From contig NZ_JAHEBV010000008.1 in the NCBI RefSeq assembly GCF_024642085.1, positions 41,971 to 105,970 on the forward strand: 64,000 nt of DNA, in the 5' to 3' direction. Position numbers and translations under genes: made by a program. The DNA comes from Novosphingobium sp. Its GTDB lineage: Bacteria > Pseudomonadota > Alphaproteobacteria > Sphingomonadales > Sphingomonadaceae. The notes below the pieces were generated by a model. It had not been told where the DNA came from, did no database searches, and saw only the letters and a program-made list of their open reading frames with translations. Below are positions 34,803 to 45,113 of this stretch, in pieces. How positions within the stretch are numbered: position 1 is the stretch's first letter; each line of letters starts with the position of its first letter.

Positions 34803-36308
34803 ATGAACAATGCCAGCACACCGCCGGAAAGCTGCCGCGTCGCCGTGATCGGCGCCGGGCTGGGCGGACTTGCCACCGCGCTGCGGTTGCAGGCAGGTGG
34901 CTTCCCGACCACGGTGATCGAAGCGCGCGATCATCCTGGCGGACGCGCGGTGAACGAAGTGCGCGATGGACTGACCTTTTGCGCCGGTCCTCCCGGTATT
35001 GCCGATCGCGCCGCGCTGGAAGAACTGTGGGCGCTGACCGGCAATGCGGTGGAACGCGATGTGACGCTTCATTCGGCGGCGCCGCTGTGCCGCTATGCAT
35101 GGCCCGATGGTGCCACGTTCGATCTCCACGCCGATGAAGCTGCGACGACGCGTGAGGTTGCCCGCTTTGCACCAGCCGATCTGGCCGGATTTGCCGACTA
35201 TGGCGCTATTGCCGCAGCCCAGCTGGCCGATTTTCGCAGCCGGCCCGGGCCCGAACCGTTTGCCGACCCGCGCGAGGTGGCCGGTTTCGTGCCGGAACTG
35301 GCGCGCGCGCAGGCATGGCGCTCGCTCTGGTCAGTGATCGCTGCGCATATCAAGGACGATCGTCTGCGCGAAGTGCTGGCAGTGCCGGCCCTGATCGACG
35401 GCGCCAACCCGTTCACTGCCAGCGCGCTGCTCGCCGCTGGTCATGCGCGCCTGCGTCAGGGCGGGCTGTGGTGGCCGCAAGGGGGGCTGGCGGCGCTGGC
35501 CGCTGCTTTGATGAAACGGTTTGAGGCCCTGGGCGGGACCATGCGGCTGGGCGATCCGGTGCGCCGCATCCACGTTTTGGGCAACCGCATTCACGAAATC
35601 GAGACACAGAGCGGCTGGATCCGGCATTTTGACGCAGCTGCCAGCACCGCCGACCGCGACCACGTGTGGCGCGACCTGTTGAGCGGCACCTTGCGCGGAG
35701 AGACCATGGCCGCGCGCACCCGCTCGCGTCAGCATGGGTTCGGCCTGTTCACAGTGCACTTTGCGCTGGAAGGCACCTGGCCCGGCATTCCCCATTTCAT
35801 GGTACTGCTGGGTGAGCGCTTTCGCGCGCTGATCGAGGATATCAGCGTCCACGGCGTGCTGCCCCAGGACCAGATGATCTGGCTGACCCATCCCAGCCTG
35901 ACCGATCCCACCCTGGCCCCGCCCGGCAAGAGCATCTTTCAGGCGCAGGTCCCTGTCGCCAACCTGCGCAAGCTGCCGATCGACTGGGAAACGGTCGGCC
36001 CGCTGCTGGAAGGCCGCGTGCTGGACGAAGTTGGCCGCCGCCTGGTGCCCGATATCCGCGACCGGCTGATCACGCGTTTTCACACCACGCCGCGCGATGC
36101 GATGCTGGAGTTCAATGCAGCGCAGGGAACCGGTTTTGGCCTGGCGCCGCAGCCGTTGTGGCGCAAAGGCGCCTATCATCCGCGGCGTGACAAGACCTTT
36201 GGCAACCTTTACTTCGCCGGCGCCGCCGCCGCGCCCGGGGGTGGTTTGCCTTCGGCGCTGGCCGCATCGCGCGCCTGTGCCACCCTGATGCTGGAGACCC
36301 TTACGTGA
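34803..36308 (+). CDS. Phytoene-desaturase (CrtI)-family FAD oxidoreductase
   Basis: 501-aa FAD amine-oxidase-superfamily enzyme. VIGAGLGGLATALRL (residues 14-28) binds FAD, DHPGGRAVNEVRDGLTFCAGP is the CrtI-type substrate-side motif with Cys where FDAGP is usual, and FGNLYFAGAAAAPGGGLPSA closes the FAD site. CrtI enzymes insert double bonds into carotenoids. No crtB, crtY or crtZ gene is in the window, so it may be a paralogue with another polyisoprenoid substrate. Ends in a GTGA overlap with the LOG gene. Confidence 0.78.
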   Translation: MNNASTPPESCRVAVIGAGLGGLATALRLQAGGFPTTVIEARDHPGGRAVNEVRDGLTFCAGPPGIADRAALEELWALTGNAVERDVTLHSAAPLCRYAWPDGATFDLHADEAATTREVARFAPADLAGFADYGAIAAAQLADFRSRPGPEPFADPREVAGFVPELARAQAWRSLWSVIAAHIKDDRLREVLAVPALIDGANPFTASALLAAGHARLRQGGLWWPQGGLAALAAALMKRFEALGGTMRLGDPVRRIHVLGNRIHEIETQSGWIRHFDAAASTADRDHVWRDLLSGTLRGETMAARTRSRQHGFGLFTVHFALEGTWPGIPHFMVLLGERFRALIEDISVHGVLPQDQMIWLTHPSLTDPTLAPPGKSIFQAQVPVANLRKLPIDWETVGPLLEGRVLDEVGRRLVPDIRDRLITRFHTTPRDAMLEFNAAQGTGFGLAPQPLWRKGAYHPRRDKTFGNLYFAGAAAAPGGGLPSALAASRACATLMLETLT

Positions 36309-36886
36309 AACGCCTTGCTGTCTACTGCGGTTCTGCCAGTCCGGCCGACCCGCGCTATATCGATCTTGCCCGCCAGCTTGGCGCAGACCTTGCCGGGCGC
36401 GGGATCGGCGTAGTTTACGGCGGCGGACGGCTGGGCCTGATGGGCGCCCTGGCCGAAGGTGCGCTGGACGCTGGCGGCGAAGTGATCGGCGTCATTCCGG
36501 AAGCGCTGGTTTCCGGAGAGGTCGCCAACCACGACTGCACCGAATTGCGCGTGGTCAAGGACATGCACGAACGCAAGGCAGCCTTTACCGTGTTGTCGGA
36601 TGGATTTCTGACCATTCCCGGCGGCGTGGGCACGATGGACGAGCTGTGGGAAGCGGTCAGTTGGGCGCAGCTGGGCTATCACGCCAAGCCGGTCGGGCTG
36701 CTTAACGCTTTCGGTTTTTTCGATCACCTGATTGCGTTCAATAACCACATGATTTCAGTAGGTTTTATCCGGCCTGCCCACCAGGGCATCATTATTCATG
36801 AGAACGAGCTTGACCTGCTGCTGACCCGTATGGCGGCCCATGAACCACACCGTCCGATCTTCGGCATGCAGGCCAGCGAACTTTAA
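36305..36886 (+). CDS. LOG-family nucleotide phosphoribohydrolase
   Basis: 193-aa protein of the LOG/TIGR00730 family, which cleaves nucleoside 5'-monophosphates (cytokinin ribotides or AMP) to base and ribose 5-phosphate. The diagnostic PGGVGTMDELWE motif (about residues 100-111) and the VYGGGRLGLMG phosphate-binding motif (about 38-48) are present. GTG start within the CrtI stop. Co-translation with a CrtI-like enzyme is unexplained. Confidence 0.9.
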   Translation: MKRLAVYCGSASPADPRYIDLARQLGADLAGRGIGVVYGGGRLGLMGALAEGALDAGGEVIGVIPEALVSGEVANHDCTELRVVKDMHERKAAFTVLSDGFLTIPGGVGTMDELWEAVSWAQLGYHAKPVGLLNAFGFFDHLIAFNNHMISVGFIRPAHQGIIIHENELDLLLTRMAAHEPHRPIFGMQASEL

Positions 36887-37066
36887 GACAGTTGCGCTGT
36901 ACCTGTGACTTCGATTGCAAAAATGTCACAACAACGGACAATTCGCTGGGAAATCATGCGACGCGGCTTGTCTTGACGCGGTGATGCAATAGCTTTTGCG
37001 CGCATTTGCTGGCGGGGGGACTTTTCGCTGGCAAGGCCTGAAGAAACCACAAAGACGGAGCATTCC

Positions 37067-39793
37067 ATGCGATCATCCGCCATCCGGCGCGGGCGCAGTG
37101 CGGCACTTGCCGCTACCGCCACAGCCACTGCCATGTCCTTTATCCTCGCCACTCCGGCTTTTGCGCAGACCGCGCAAACCGACGAGGCGACCAGCGACGA
37201 ACCCTCGATCGTGGTTATCGGCACGCGCCGTACCGACCGTACCGTCACCGACAGCGCATCGCCTGTTGACGTGATCAGCGCCGCTGAACTATCTTCGCAG
37301 CCGACGCCCAACATGCTCGACGCGGTCAAGAACCTGGTGCCTTCGTTCTTCGTTCCGCAGAACACCATTTCCGACGCATCGACCTTCGTGCGCGCCCCTT
37401 CGCTGCGCGGCCTGCCGGCGGACAACATTCTGGTCATGCTCAATGGCAAGCGCTTCAACCGCTCGCCCCTGGTCCAGGTCTACACCGGCGGTGACACCGC
37501 TCTGTCGTTCGGCTCGCAAGGTTCGGACATCTCCTCGATCCCGTCGATCGCGGTCGGCAACCTGCAGATCCTGCGCGACGGCGCGACAGCGCAGTATGGT
37601 TCCGACGCCATTGGCGGCGTGCTCAACTACGGGCTGCGCAAGGACAGCGGGATCGAATTGCAGGCGCTTTATGGCCAGCATTTCGACAGCTACGGACCCA
37701 AGACCCCCTATGGCAACAACGGCCGGACCTACCAGATTTCGGGCGATGTCGGTTTCAAGCTGGGTGACAGCGGGTTCATCAACGTAGCGGGTGAGTTTTC
37801 GGATTCGCGCGGTACCAGCCGCGGTGAAACGCGCGCCAGCGCGGTGCAGTTTGCAACGAACTTCCCGGCTCTTGCCAGCCAGCTGCCGAACTATCCCGGT
37901 CCGGTGCAAATCTGGGGCAGCTCGCCCAGCCACGGGTACAAGTTCGTGGTCAACAGCGAATTTGACGTGGGTGAGAACAGCCAGCTCTATTTCTTTGGCA
38001 ACCTGGCGCACACCAAGGCCGATCAGAGCTTCAACTACCGCCTGTCGGTTACGCAAGCTGGTCTTCAGGCTTTCAACGGTACCAGCAACATCACGGTATC
38101 CGATGGCGCGAACTCCGCGTTCTCGCATCCGGTCTATCTTACCCCTTGTCCGGCCGCCAGCTCGTGCGCCGGGTCCGGCAACTTCGTTAAGTCAAACCTT
38201 GCCGGCACTGCGCAGACCTTCAACTTCAGCTCGCTGTATCCGGCCGGATTCACCCCGCGCTTTGTCGGTGTGAACGACCAGATTTACGGCGTGGTCGGCT
38301 TCCGCGGCGGCGATGCCAGCGCGATCAAGTACGATGCATCGGTCTCTGCCAGCAAACAGCAGCTTGACCTGTCGATGTACAGCTCGCTCAGCCCGTCCTA
38401 TGGGCCGCAATCGCAGACGGAGTTTGAATTCGGCAAGCTGATCCAGCGTGAAATCAACGCCAACCTTGATCTTAGCCACGAACTCGATGCCGGCTTCGCA
38501 AGCCCGCTGACGATCTCTGGCGGGCTTGAGTTCCGCCGCGAAACTTACGAGGCAACCGAAGGCGACGTCCAGTCCTACGCCGCCGGACCTTACGCCGTGC
38601 AGCGCCTCTATGTTGAAACGGCACCGGGGGTCTACGCCTTCGATTCGCAGGTCTCGATGCCGCCGGGCGCCAGCGGTTATGGCGGCACCAGCCCGACCTT
38701 CGCCGGCAGCAGCAGCGAAAACTCGTACGGCGGCTATCTCGGGCTCGAAGGCGATCTGACCGAACGCTTCAGCATGGGCATTGCCGCGCGTTACGAGCAT
38801 TACCAAAGCTTCGGCGACGCCTTTGTGGGCAAGCTCAACGGTTTGTGGAAAGTCACCGACAACATATCGCTGCGCGGTACGGTCGGCACCGGCTTCCACG
38901 CACCGTCACCGGGCCAGAACAACGTCCAGATCCTGACCACGACCTTCGTCAACGGCGATCAGGTCCAGGTCGGTACCTATCCGGTGACCAGTTCGATCGC
39001 GCAGTATTTTGGTGCGACCACACTGGGTCCGGAACGGTCAACCAACTACGGCGCGGGCATCGTGCTCAAGCCGCTGAACAACCTGTCGCTGACAGTCGAT
39101 GCCTATTCGATCAAGGTGAAGAACCGCATCGGCCTGTCGCAGACGTTCAACGTCACTGCGGCGGACCTGGCGGCACGGCCCGAACTGGCCGGTGTCGGCG
39201 TTGGCGGTTCGGTTCAGTACTTCACCAACGGGTTTGACACCGTGACGAGGGGGATCGACGTTGTCGGCAGCTATCGCACCGACCTTGCCGGCGGCAAGCT
39301 CAACCTGACTGCGGCTTACAACTACAACCGCAGCAAGGTGACCCGCTTCGATCCTGGCGTCATCGGCGTTACGCAGCTGATCGACATCAAGTACCTGGCC
39401 CCGGCGCACCGCGCCAACTTCTCGGCCAACTGGCAGATGGGTGATTTCGCGCTCAATCTGCGTGAAGCGTACTATGGCGAATGGCGTGTTTCGAACGACT
39501 ATCCGATCCGCGAAGGCAACCTTGCCGGCGGAGCGATCATTGATGGTCAGCACTTCGGTGCGAAGTGGATCACCGATCTTGACGTAAGCTACACCTTCAT
39601 GGATCACTACACTCTGACGGTGGGCGCCAATAACCTGTTCAACACTTATCCGGACAGGATTGCAGCTACGGTCAACAACCGCATCTACGCTTTGACCAAC
39701 GCCACCCAGAACGGTTCGGTTTACCCCCGTTCGGGCGGACCGTTCGGCATCAACGGCGGGTTCTGGTATGCCCGTCTGCGGGTGAAATACTGA
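37067..39793 (+). CDS. TonB-dependent receptor 2
   Basis: 908-aa outer-membrane receptor. Signal peptide residues 1-35 (ends AFAQ), TonB-box-like IVVIGTRRT, a plug with LRGLPADNILVMLNGKR and LQILRDGATAQYGSDAIGG, and a large barrel with the C-terminal WYARLRVKY. A GGAG ribosome-binding site precedes the ATG. Ligand unknown; the following gamma-glutamyltransferase hints at peptides or glutathione, though a terminator separates them. A 180-bp upstream gap contains a TTGACG box but no clear promoter. Confidence 0.92.
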   Translation: MRSSAIRRGRSAALAATATATAMSFILATPAFAQTAQTDEATSDEPSIVVIGTRRTDRTVTDSASPVDVISAAELSSQPTPNMLDAVKNLVPSFFVPQNTISDASTFVRAPSLRGLPADNILVMLNGKRFNRSPLVQVYTGGDTALSFGSQGSDISSIPSIAVGNLQILRDGATAQYGSDAIGGVLNYGLRKDSGIELQALYGQHFDSYGPKTPYGNNGRTYQISGDVGFKLGDSGFINVAGEFSDSRGTSRGETRASAVQFATNFPALASQLPNYPGPVQIWGSSPSHGYKFVVNSEFDVGENSQLYFFGNLAHTKADQSFNYRLSVTQAGLQAFNGTSNITVSDGANSAFSHPVYLTPCPAASSCAGSGNFVKSNLAGTAQTFNFSSLYPAGFTPRFVGVNDQIYGVVGFRGGDASAIKYDASVSASKQQLDLSMYSSLSPSYGPQSQTEFEFGKLIQREINANLDLSHELDAGFASPLTISGGLEFRRETYEATEGDVQSYAAGPYAVQRLYVETAPGVYAFDSQVSMPPGASGYGGTSPTFAGSSSENSYGGYLGLEGDLTERFSMGIAARYEHYQSFGDAFVGKLNGLWKVTDNISLRGTVGTGFHAPSPGQNNVQILTTTFVNGDQVQVGTYPVTSSIAQYFGATTLGPERSTNYGAGIVLKPLNNLSLTVDAYSIKVKNRIGLSQTFNVTAADLAARPELAGVGVGGSVQYFTNGFDTVTRGIDVVGSYRTDLAGGKLNLTAAYNYNRSKVTRFDPGVIGVTQLIDIKYLAPAHRANFSANWQMGDFALNLREAYYGEWRVSNDYPIREGNLAGGAIIDGQHFGAKWITDLDVSYTFMDHYTLTVGANNLFNTYPDRIAATVNNRIYALTNATQNGSVYPRSGGPFGINGGFWYARLRVKY

Positions 39794-39823
39794 TAGCTGG
39801 CCAGACGGCTTGTTTCAGGATCG

Positions 39824-39860
39824 GGGCGGGGTGGCGCAGGCTTCCCCGCCCTTTTCTTTT
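39824..39860 (+). terminator. Intrinsic terminator after TonB receptor 2
   Basis: Perfect 8-bp stem GGGCGGGG / CCCCGCCC, 12-nt loop, then TTTTCTTTT, 31 bp after the receptor stop. A strong rho-independent terminator, separating the receptor from the next gene. Confidence 0.88.
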
Positions 39861-39900
39861 GTGCCAGTGCCGTAATCTTGAAAAACACGAGGGGATGTCG

Positions 39901-41622
39901 ATGAAAGCGCTGCGTTCGGTACTGGCCGGCCTGCTATCGGTCGCGCTTGTCGCCAGCCCGCTTGAAGCGGCTTCGCCCCAGCCGGAAACGGCCAAAAACG
40001 GCATGGTCGTATCTGCCCACCGCCTGGCGAATGCGGCCGGGCTGGACGTACTGAAGCGCGGCGGCAACGCGGTCGATGCGGCAATCACCGTTGCCTATGC
40101 CCTGGCCGTTACCTTTCCCGAAGCCGGGAACATTGGCGGCGGCGGTTTCATGACCGTGCGCATGGCGGACGGCCGCGCCGCCTTCATCGACTTTCGCGAG
40201 GAGGCCCCGGGCAAGGCGTCCGCCGCGATGTACCTGGACGCAGCCGGCAAGGTGATCCCGGGCAAAAGCACGCGCGGCCACCTGTCTGCCGGCATACCCG
40301 GTACTGTCGCGGGCCTGGAAATGGCGCTGACCAGATACGGTACCCGCCCGCGGGCTGAGCTGATGGCCCCGGCGATCGCGCTGGCCGGCACGGGCTTTGT
40401 CCTTGACGCGGGCGATGCGGCTTTCCTGTCCGAAGGCGCCGCCGATTTTGCCAAGGACGCGCCCAGCGCGGCGATTTTCCTTAACCGGGGCAAGCCGTGG
40501 CAGGCGGGGCAGCGGCTGATCCAGGCCGATCTGGGGCGCACGCTTGCCGCCATTGCCAAAGGCGGAGCGGGCGCGTTCTACACCGGGCCGCTGGCGGCGC
40601 GGATCGCTGCTGCCAACCGCGCCGGGGGCGGGATCATGACCGCGCAGGATTTTGGCCGCTACAAGGCGGTGGAGCGCAAGCCGATCGAGTGTGATTACCG
40701 CGGCTATCACGTCATTTCCGCGCCGCCGCCCAGTTCAGGCGGAGTGGTGCTGTGCGAAACGCTGAACGTGCTGGAAGGGTACGATGTCAGCGCGATGGGC
40801 TGGCATTCATCGGCCGCGGTCCATGTCACGGCCGAGGCGCTGCGCCGCGCATTTCGCGATCGCAACCTCAACCTGGGCGATCCGGATTTCGTCAAGGTCG
40901 ATACAAGCCGCTACACCAGCAAGGCCTATGCACAAACCCTGCGCGCCGGGATCAGCATGGACACGGCGACCCCGTCGGCCAGCCTGGCTGCGCCGGGGAT
41001 CGGCAAGGAAGGGCAATCGACCACGCACTTTTCCATCGTCGACAAGACGGGCAACGCCGTATCGCTGACCTACACGCTGAATGACTGGTTCGGCGCGCGG
41101 GTGACGGCGGCGGGAACCGGGATCCTGCTCAACGACGAGATGGACGATTTTTCCGCCAAGCCGGGCGAACCCAACATGTACGGGTTGGTCGAAGGGCCAA
41201 ACAATGCCGTCGCGCCCGGCAAGCGCCCGCTATCGTCGATGACCCCCACGATCGTGACCCGGGACGGCAAGCTGTTCATGGTCGTCGGCACGCCAGGCGG
41301 CAGCCATATCCCGACGGGCGTGCTGCAGGTGATCGTGAACGTGATTGACCACAAGATGGGCCTGACCGACGCGGTCAACGTGCCGCGCATCCATGCCCAG
41401 TGGCTGCCCGATGTCATCTATTTCGAAAAGGACGCCTTGAGCGCCGATACCCGCGCAGCGCTGGAGGCCAAGGGCCACACGCTGGAACAGATGGATTACT
41501 GGAACCAGATCGCCGCGATCCTGGTCGGCGCGCCGGGGGTGGGTGCGGCGCAGATCGGCGGCGCCACGCTGTACGGCGCCAATGATCCGCGCCTGCCCAC
41601 CGGCGGGGCGCAAGGCTATTGA
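39901..41622 (+). CDS. ggt: Gamma-glutamyltransferase
   Basis: 573-aa N-terminal-nucleophile hydrolase, periplasmic, cleaving or transferring gamma-glutamyl groups of glutathione and related peptides. Signal peptide residues 1-24 (ends LEA). The autoprocessing Thr is the first Thr of the GQSTTHFSIVD region (about residue 375), followed by GNAVSLTYTLN. GGxGGGGFM-type start motif GNIGGGGFMT is at about 77. The ATG at 39901 is 6 nt after GAGGGG; the ATG at 39895 is too close to it. Confidence 0.93.
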   Translation: MKALRSVLAGLLSVALVASPLEAASPQPETAKNGMVVSAHRLANAAGLDVLKRGGNAVDAAITVAYALAVTFPEAGNIGGGGFMTVRMADGRAAFIDFREEAPGKASAAMYLDAAGKVIPGKSTRGHLSAGIPGTVAGLEMALTRYGTRPRAELMAPAIALAGTGFVLDAGDAAFLSEGAADFAKDAPSAAIFLNRGKPWQAGQRLIQADLGRTLAAIAKGGAGAFYTGPLAARIAAANRAGGGIMTAQDFGRYKAVERKPIECDYRGYHVISAPPPSSGGVVLCETLNVLEGYDVSAMGWHSSAAVHVTAEALRRAFRDRNLNLGDPDFVKVDTSRYTSKAYAQTLRAGISMDTATPSASLAAPGIGKEGQSTTHFSIVDKTGNAVSLTYTLNDWFGARVTAAGTGILLNDEMDDFSAKPGEPNMYGLVEGPNNAVAPGKRPLSSMTPTIVTRDGKLFMVVGTPGGSHIPTGVLQVIVNVIDHKMGLTDAVNVPRIHAQWLPDVIYFEKDALSADTRAALEAKGHTLEQMDYWNQIAAILVGAPGVGAAQIGGATLYGANDPRLPTGGAQGY

Positions 41623-41624
41623 TC

Positions 41625-42158
41625 GTGGCCTTGACCCACCGCCTGGCAACCGAGGATGATCTGCCAGCGCTCAACGCGCTGATGACCCGCGCGATCGAAC
41701 ATTTGCAGCAGGGCTTCCTCAGCCCCGATCAGGTCCGCGCCAGCCACAAGGTGATGGGGCTGGATACCCAGCTGGTGAAGGATCGCACTTACTTTTTGGT
41801 CGAAGCGGACGGCGTCTTGGCCGGATGCGGCGGCTGGTCCTATCGCGCCACGCTTTACGGCGGGGATGACAGCGTTGTCGCGCGCGAACCGGCCCGGCTT
41901 GATCCCGCTACCGACGCGGCGAAAGTGCGCGCGATGTACACCGATCCCGCGTTCATCCGGCGCGGCATTGGCAAGCGCGTGCTGGAACTGTGCGAAGGGG
42001 CGGCGCGCGATGCCGGGTTTTCGCGGGTCGAGCTGATGGGCACCCTGGCCGGAGTGCCGCTGTACAGCGCCAGCGGTTATCTTCCGGTCGAAGATGTGCT
42101 GTCCGCCCCGATCGACGGCGTACAGGTGCCGTTGCTGCGCATGGAAAAGCGGCTATAG
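41625..42158 (+). CDS. GNAT acetyltransferase
   Basis: 177-aa GNAT-fold protein with the acetyl-CoA loop FIRRGIGKRVL (about residues 105-115) and a C-terminal LYSASGYLPVED strand. It starts at GTG, 2 bp after the ggt stop (a TTG two codons earlier is possible), so it is likely co-transcribed with ggt. Substrate unknown. Confidence 0.8.
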   Translation: MALTHRLATEDDLPALNALMTRAIEHLQQGFLSPDQVRASHKVMGLDTQLVKDRTYFLVEADGVLAGCGGWSYRATLYGGDDSVVAREPARLDPATDAAKVRAMYTDPAFIRRGIGKRVLELCEGAARDAGFSRVELMGTLAGVPLYSASGYLPVEDVLSAPIDGVQVPLLRMEKRL

Positions 42159-42189
42159 GCGGCCCCCGCGCCGCAGCAGGATTGAACCG

Positions 42190-43083
42190 ATGAACTCCTA
42201 CCCCGCCCCCGCGCTCGCCCGTGTCGAGGAAATGGTCGCCGCTGCAGCGGCTGACCCCGCACGCGCGGTCAGTTTTCAGGGCGCTCCGGGCTGCAACGGC
42301 CACCGTGCCGCGCTGGAATGGAACGGCGACTGTCTGCCCCTGCCGTGCTTCAGTTTTGAAGATGCTCTGGAAGCGGTCAAGGATGGCCGCGCCGATCATG
42401 CGATCATTCCCATCGAAAACTCGCAGCACGGGCGCGTTGCCGATATCCATTTCCTGCTGCCGGAAAGCGGGCTGTTCATCGTTGGCGAACATTTCATGCC
42501 GATCCATCACGCACTGATGGCACTGGGCGCGGGGCCGTTCACCGCCGCCTATTCGCATCCCCAGGCGCTGGGCCAGTCACGGGTGTTCCTGCGCAGCCGC
42601 GGGATTGTTCCGATGGCCTATGCCGATACCGCCGGTGCAGCGGCCTATGTGGCCGAACTGGGCGACCGCCAGGCCGCCGCGATCGCCCCGCGCATCGCCG
42701 CTGATCTGTATGGTCTGAACGTCATCGAGGATAACGTCGAGGACGCGGCAGACAACATGACGCGCTTCGTCCTGCTGGCCCGCAAGCCGCTGGATCCCGC
42801 AGAGCTTGCCAGCGCGGACACCATGACAACCTTCGTGTTCGAAGTGAAGAACATCCCCGCCGCACTGTACAAGGCGATGGGCGGCTTTGCCACCAACGGG
42901 GTCAACATGACCAAGCTGGAAAGCTACCAAAAAGGCGCCAGCTTTGCCGCAACGACGTTCTTTGCCGATATTCTGGGGGCGCCGGGGGATCCGGCGGTTG
43001 ACCGCGCGATCGAGGAACTGGCTTTCCACAGCAAGGAGCTGCGGATTCTGGGCACCTACCGGCAGGAACGCGCACGGGGTTAA
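42190..43083 (+). CDS. pheA: Prephenate dehydratase
   Basis: 297-aa monofunctional enzyme converting prephenate to phenylpyruvate in phenylalanine synthesis. Catalytic-domain motifs are FQGAPGCNGHRAA, IPIENSQHGRVAD (about residues 77-89) and the Thr-Arg-Phe in NMTRFVLLAR (about 192-201). A C-terminal ACT domain (TTFVFEVKNIPAALYKAMGG) should bind phenylalanine, but the ESRP motif reads ESYQ. No chorismate mutase domain. Start at the ATG where homology begins. Confidence 0.92.
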   Translation: MNSYPAPALARVEEMVAAAAADPARAVSFQGAPGCNGHRAALEWNGDCLPLPCFSFEDALEAVKDGRADHAIIPIENSQHGRVADIHFLLPESGLFIVGEHFMPIHHALMALGAGPFTAAYSHPQALGQSRVFLRSRGIVPMAYADTAGAAAYVAELGDRQAAAIAPRIAADLYGLNVIEDNVEDAADNMTRFVLLARKPLDPAELASADTMTTFVFEVKNIPAALYKAMGGFATNGVNMTKLESYQKGASFAATTFFADILGAPGDPAVDRAIEELAFHSKELRILGTYRQERARG

Positions 43084-43107
43084 CTGCCTATTCGCCTTGA
43101 CCATTAC

Positions 43108-43809
43108 TTGCAGGTCAAGGCTTTGCGTGCGATCACAGCCCCCGTGTTATTGTCTGCCCCCGTCATCCAAGGTGCCGAAGCGGCAGACAGCGCGGCACGT
43201 GATTGGCAGGCGGTCCACGCCGATCCGTCGATCCAGTATGCCCCCTTGCCGCCAATGACGCTGCCGGTCCCTCCTGATCCTGCCTGGCTGCGCTGGCTGG
43301 CCAAGATTTTTGAACCGATTGCCCGGGCGCTGGGCACTTCGTGGCCGGTGCTCAAATGGTGCTTGCTTGCTTTGGCCATTGCCCTTGCGCTCTATGCCCT
43401 GTGGCGCCTGACCGAGCCGCTGCGCGAGCGGCTGGGGACCAGCATCAAGGCCGCCGAAGAACCCGGCTGGTCTCCTGATCGCGATGCCGCACTGGCCCTG
43501 CTGGAAGATGCTGACCGCCTTGCTGCCGAAGGCCGCTTTGACGAAGCGACACATCTGCTGCTGCAGCGCAGCGTCAGCCAGATCGCCAGCGCCCGGCCCG
43601 ATTGGGTCAATCCCGCCAGTACAGCGCGCGAAATCGCCGCGATCCCGGCTTTGCCCGGTCTGGCGCGGCAGGCCTTTGCAGTGATAGCCGGGCGGGTTGA
43701 ACGCAGCCTGTTTGCCCTGCGCGCCCTGGACGGCACCGATTGGCAGGCCGCGCGTGCCGCCTATGCTGATTTTGCCTTGCAGGAAATGCCGCGCGGGATG
43801 CCGGCATGA
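43108..43809 (+). CDS. DUF4129-type membrane protein, first gene of the MoxR/DUF58 cluster
   Basis: About 233 aa. A signal-like N terminus, one central transmembrane helix (WCLLALAIALALYALW, about residues 92-107) and a cytoplasmic domain with EGRFDEATHLLLQRS and a C-terminal tail as in DUF4129. The start is uncertain: TTG at 43108 is the first possible codon after pheA, and TTG at 43123 is an alternative; no good ribosome-binding site is seen. It ends in an ATGA overlap with the next gene. Confidence 0.75.
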   Translation: MQVKALRAITAPVLLSAPVIQGAEAADSAARDWQAVHADPSIQYAPLPPMTLPVPPDPAWLRWLAKIFEPIARALGTSWPVLKWCLLALAIALALYALWRLTEPLRERLGTSIKAAEEPGWSPDRDAALALLEDADRLAAEGRFDEATHLLLQRSVSQIASARPDWVNPASTAREIAAIPALPGLARQAFAVIAGRVERSLFALRALDGTDWQAARAAYADFALQEMPRGMPA

Positions 43810-45113
43810 ATGCCCAAAGCCGCACCGCCGGACCGTTTTCGCCGCGCGTAGCGCTGGCCCTGGTGGTCGCAGGGGTGGCGCTGTTCTTCCTGGTGCTGTG
43901 GCTGATCGGTTCAGGAATGAGCGAGCGCAAAGCCAACAATGGTCAGGCGCACGCCGGATCAAAGGGGCTCAGCGGCTATGCCGGCTTTGCTTCATACCTG
44001 GAAAAGCGCGGCTACCGGGTCACCACGGTCAAATCAGCGGGGGCGCTGCGCCAGCCCGGCGTGCTGGTGCTGACCCCGCCCTTTTTTGCCGATGGCAAGG
44101 AACTTGATTCGATCGTCAAGCGCCGCCGCGCGATGGGGCCAACCGTGGTCGTGGTGCCAAAATGGAACGCGATGAAGCCGCCGGTAAAACGCAATGACGC
44201 GAAAGACGGCTGGGTAATGCTGATGGGCGCCAGTCAGCCCAACTGGCCCAAGTTTTATGACGAGGTATCACTGGCGCTTGATCGTCAGCGCACCCGGGCC
44301 GTCCGCCCAACCTGGACCGGCGCGGGTCTTTCGGGGCAGATGCCCGATTCTTCGGCAGTAGCCACCGGGCGAGGCGACCGGCTGATACCGCTGGTCGAGA
44401 CGAATGACGGACGCACGTTGGCCGCCTATGTTGCAGACGGCGGCGATTACGGCGCTCTGCGCGGTATGGCCTTGAGGGCGGAACCTGACGTTGACGAAGA
44501 CGAAGCCCACGGCGATTACCCGGTGGTATTCATCTTCGATCCCGACCTGATCGACAATTACGGCATGGCCCGCCCCGAAAATGCCCAGCTGGGCGAACGC
44601 ATCCTGGCCGCAATGCTGGACGGGGCTGAACGCAGCGTCAGCTTCGATCTGACCCAGAACGGATTTGGCCGCTCACGCAGCCTGCTGACACTGGCGTTCG
44701 AGCCGCCGTTTCTGGCTGCTACCTTGTGCCTGATGCTGGCCGCGCTGGTGCTGGGCTGGCGCGCGTTCAACCGCTTTGGTCCGGCTTTGCTGGGCAGCCG
44801 CGCCCTGGCCTTTGGCAAGCGCGCGCTGGTCTCCAACGCGGCCGGTCTGATCCGCCGCACCCGCCGCATGCATCTGATCGGCGGACCCTATGCCGATGCG
44901 GCACAGGGGCGGCTGGTTCGCGCGCTTGCCCTGCCGGCACGGCTGGGCGGAACCGAGGCGGAAAGCGCAATCGACCGGGCCCTGGCCGCGCGCGATCCTG
45001 CATCGCCAAAATTTACCGAAACTGCCGCCGCGCTGCGCACTGCCCGCCGGCCAATCGATCTGCTGCGCGCTGCGCGCACCCTGCATTCGCTGGAAAGGAC
45101 CCTGACGAAATGA
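43806..45113 (+). CDS. DUF4350-containing membrane protein
   Basis: 435-aa protein with an N-terminal helix (residues 15-37), a periplasmic DUF4350-like domain ([23 protein letters not shown]) and a second helix near residue 300 ([17 protein letters not shown]). Role unknown; it regularly accompanies MoxR ATPases and DUF58 proteins in proteobacteria. Overlaps both neighbours by 4 bp. Confidence 0.78.
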   Translation: MNAQSRTAGPFSPRVALALVVAGVALFFLVLWLIGSGMSERKANNGQAHAGSKGLSGYAGFASYLEKRGYRVTTVKSAGALRQPGVLVLTPPFFADGKELDSIVKRRRAMGPTVVVVPKWNAMKPPVKRNDAKDGWVMLMGASQPNWPKFYDEVSLALDRQRTRAVRPTWTGAGLSGQMPDSSAVATGRGDRLIPLVETNDGRTLAAYVADGGDYGALRGMALRAEPDVDEDEAHGDYPVVFIFDPDLIDNYGMARPENAQLGERILAAMLDGAERSVSFDLTQNGFGRSRSLLTLAFEPPFLAATLCLMLAALVLGWRAFNRFGPALLGSRALAFGKRALVSNAAGLIRRTRRMHLIGGPYADAAQGRLVRALALPARLGGTEAESAIDRALAARDPASPKFTETAAALRTARRPIDLLRAARTLHSLERTLTK

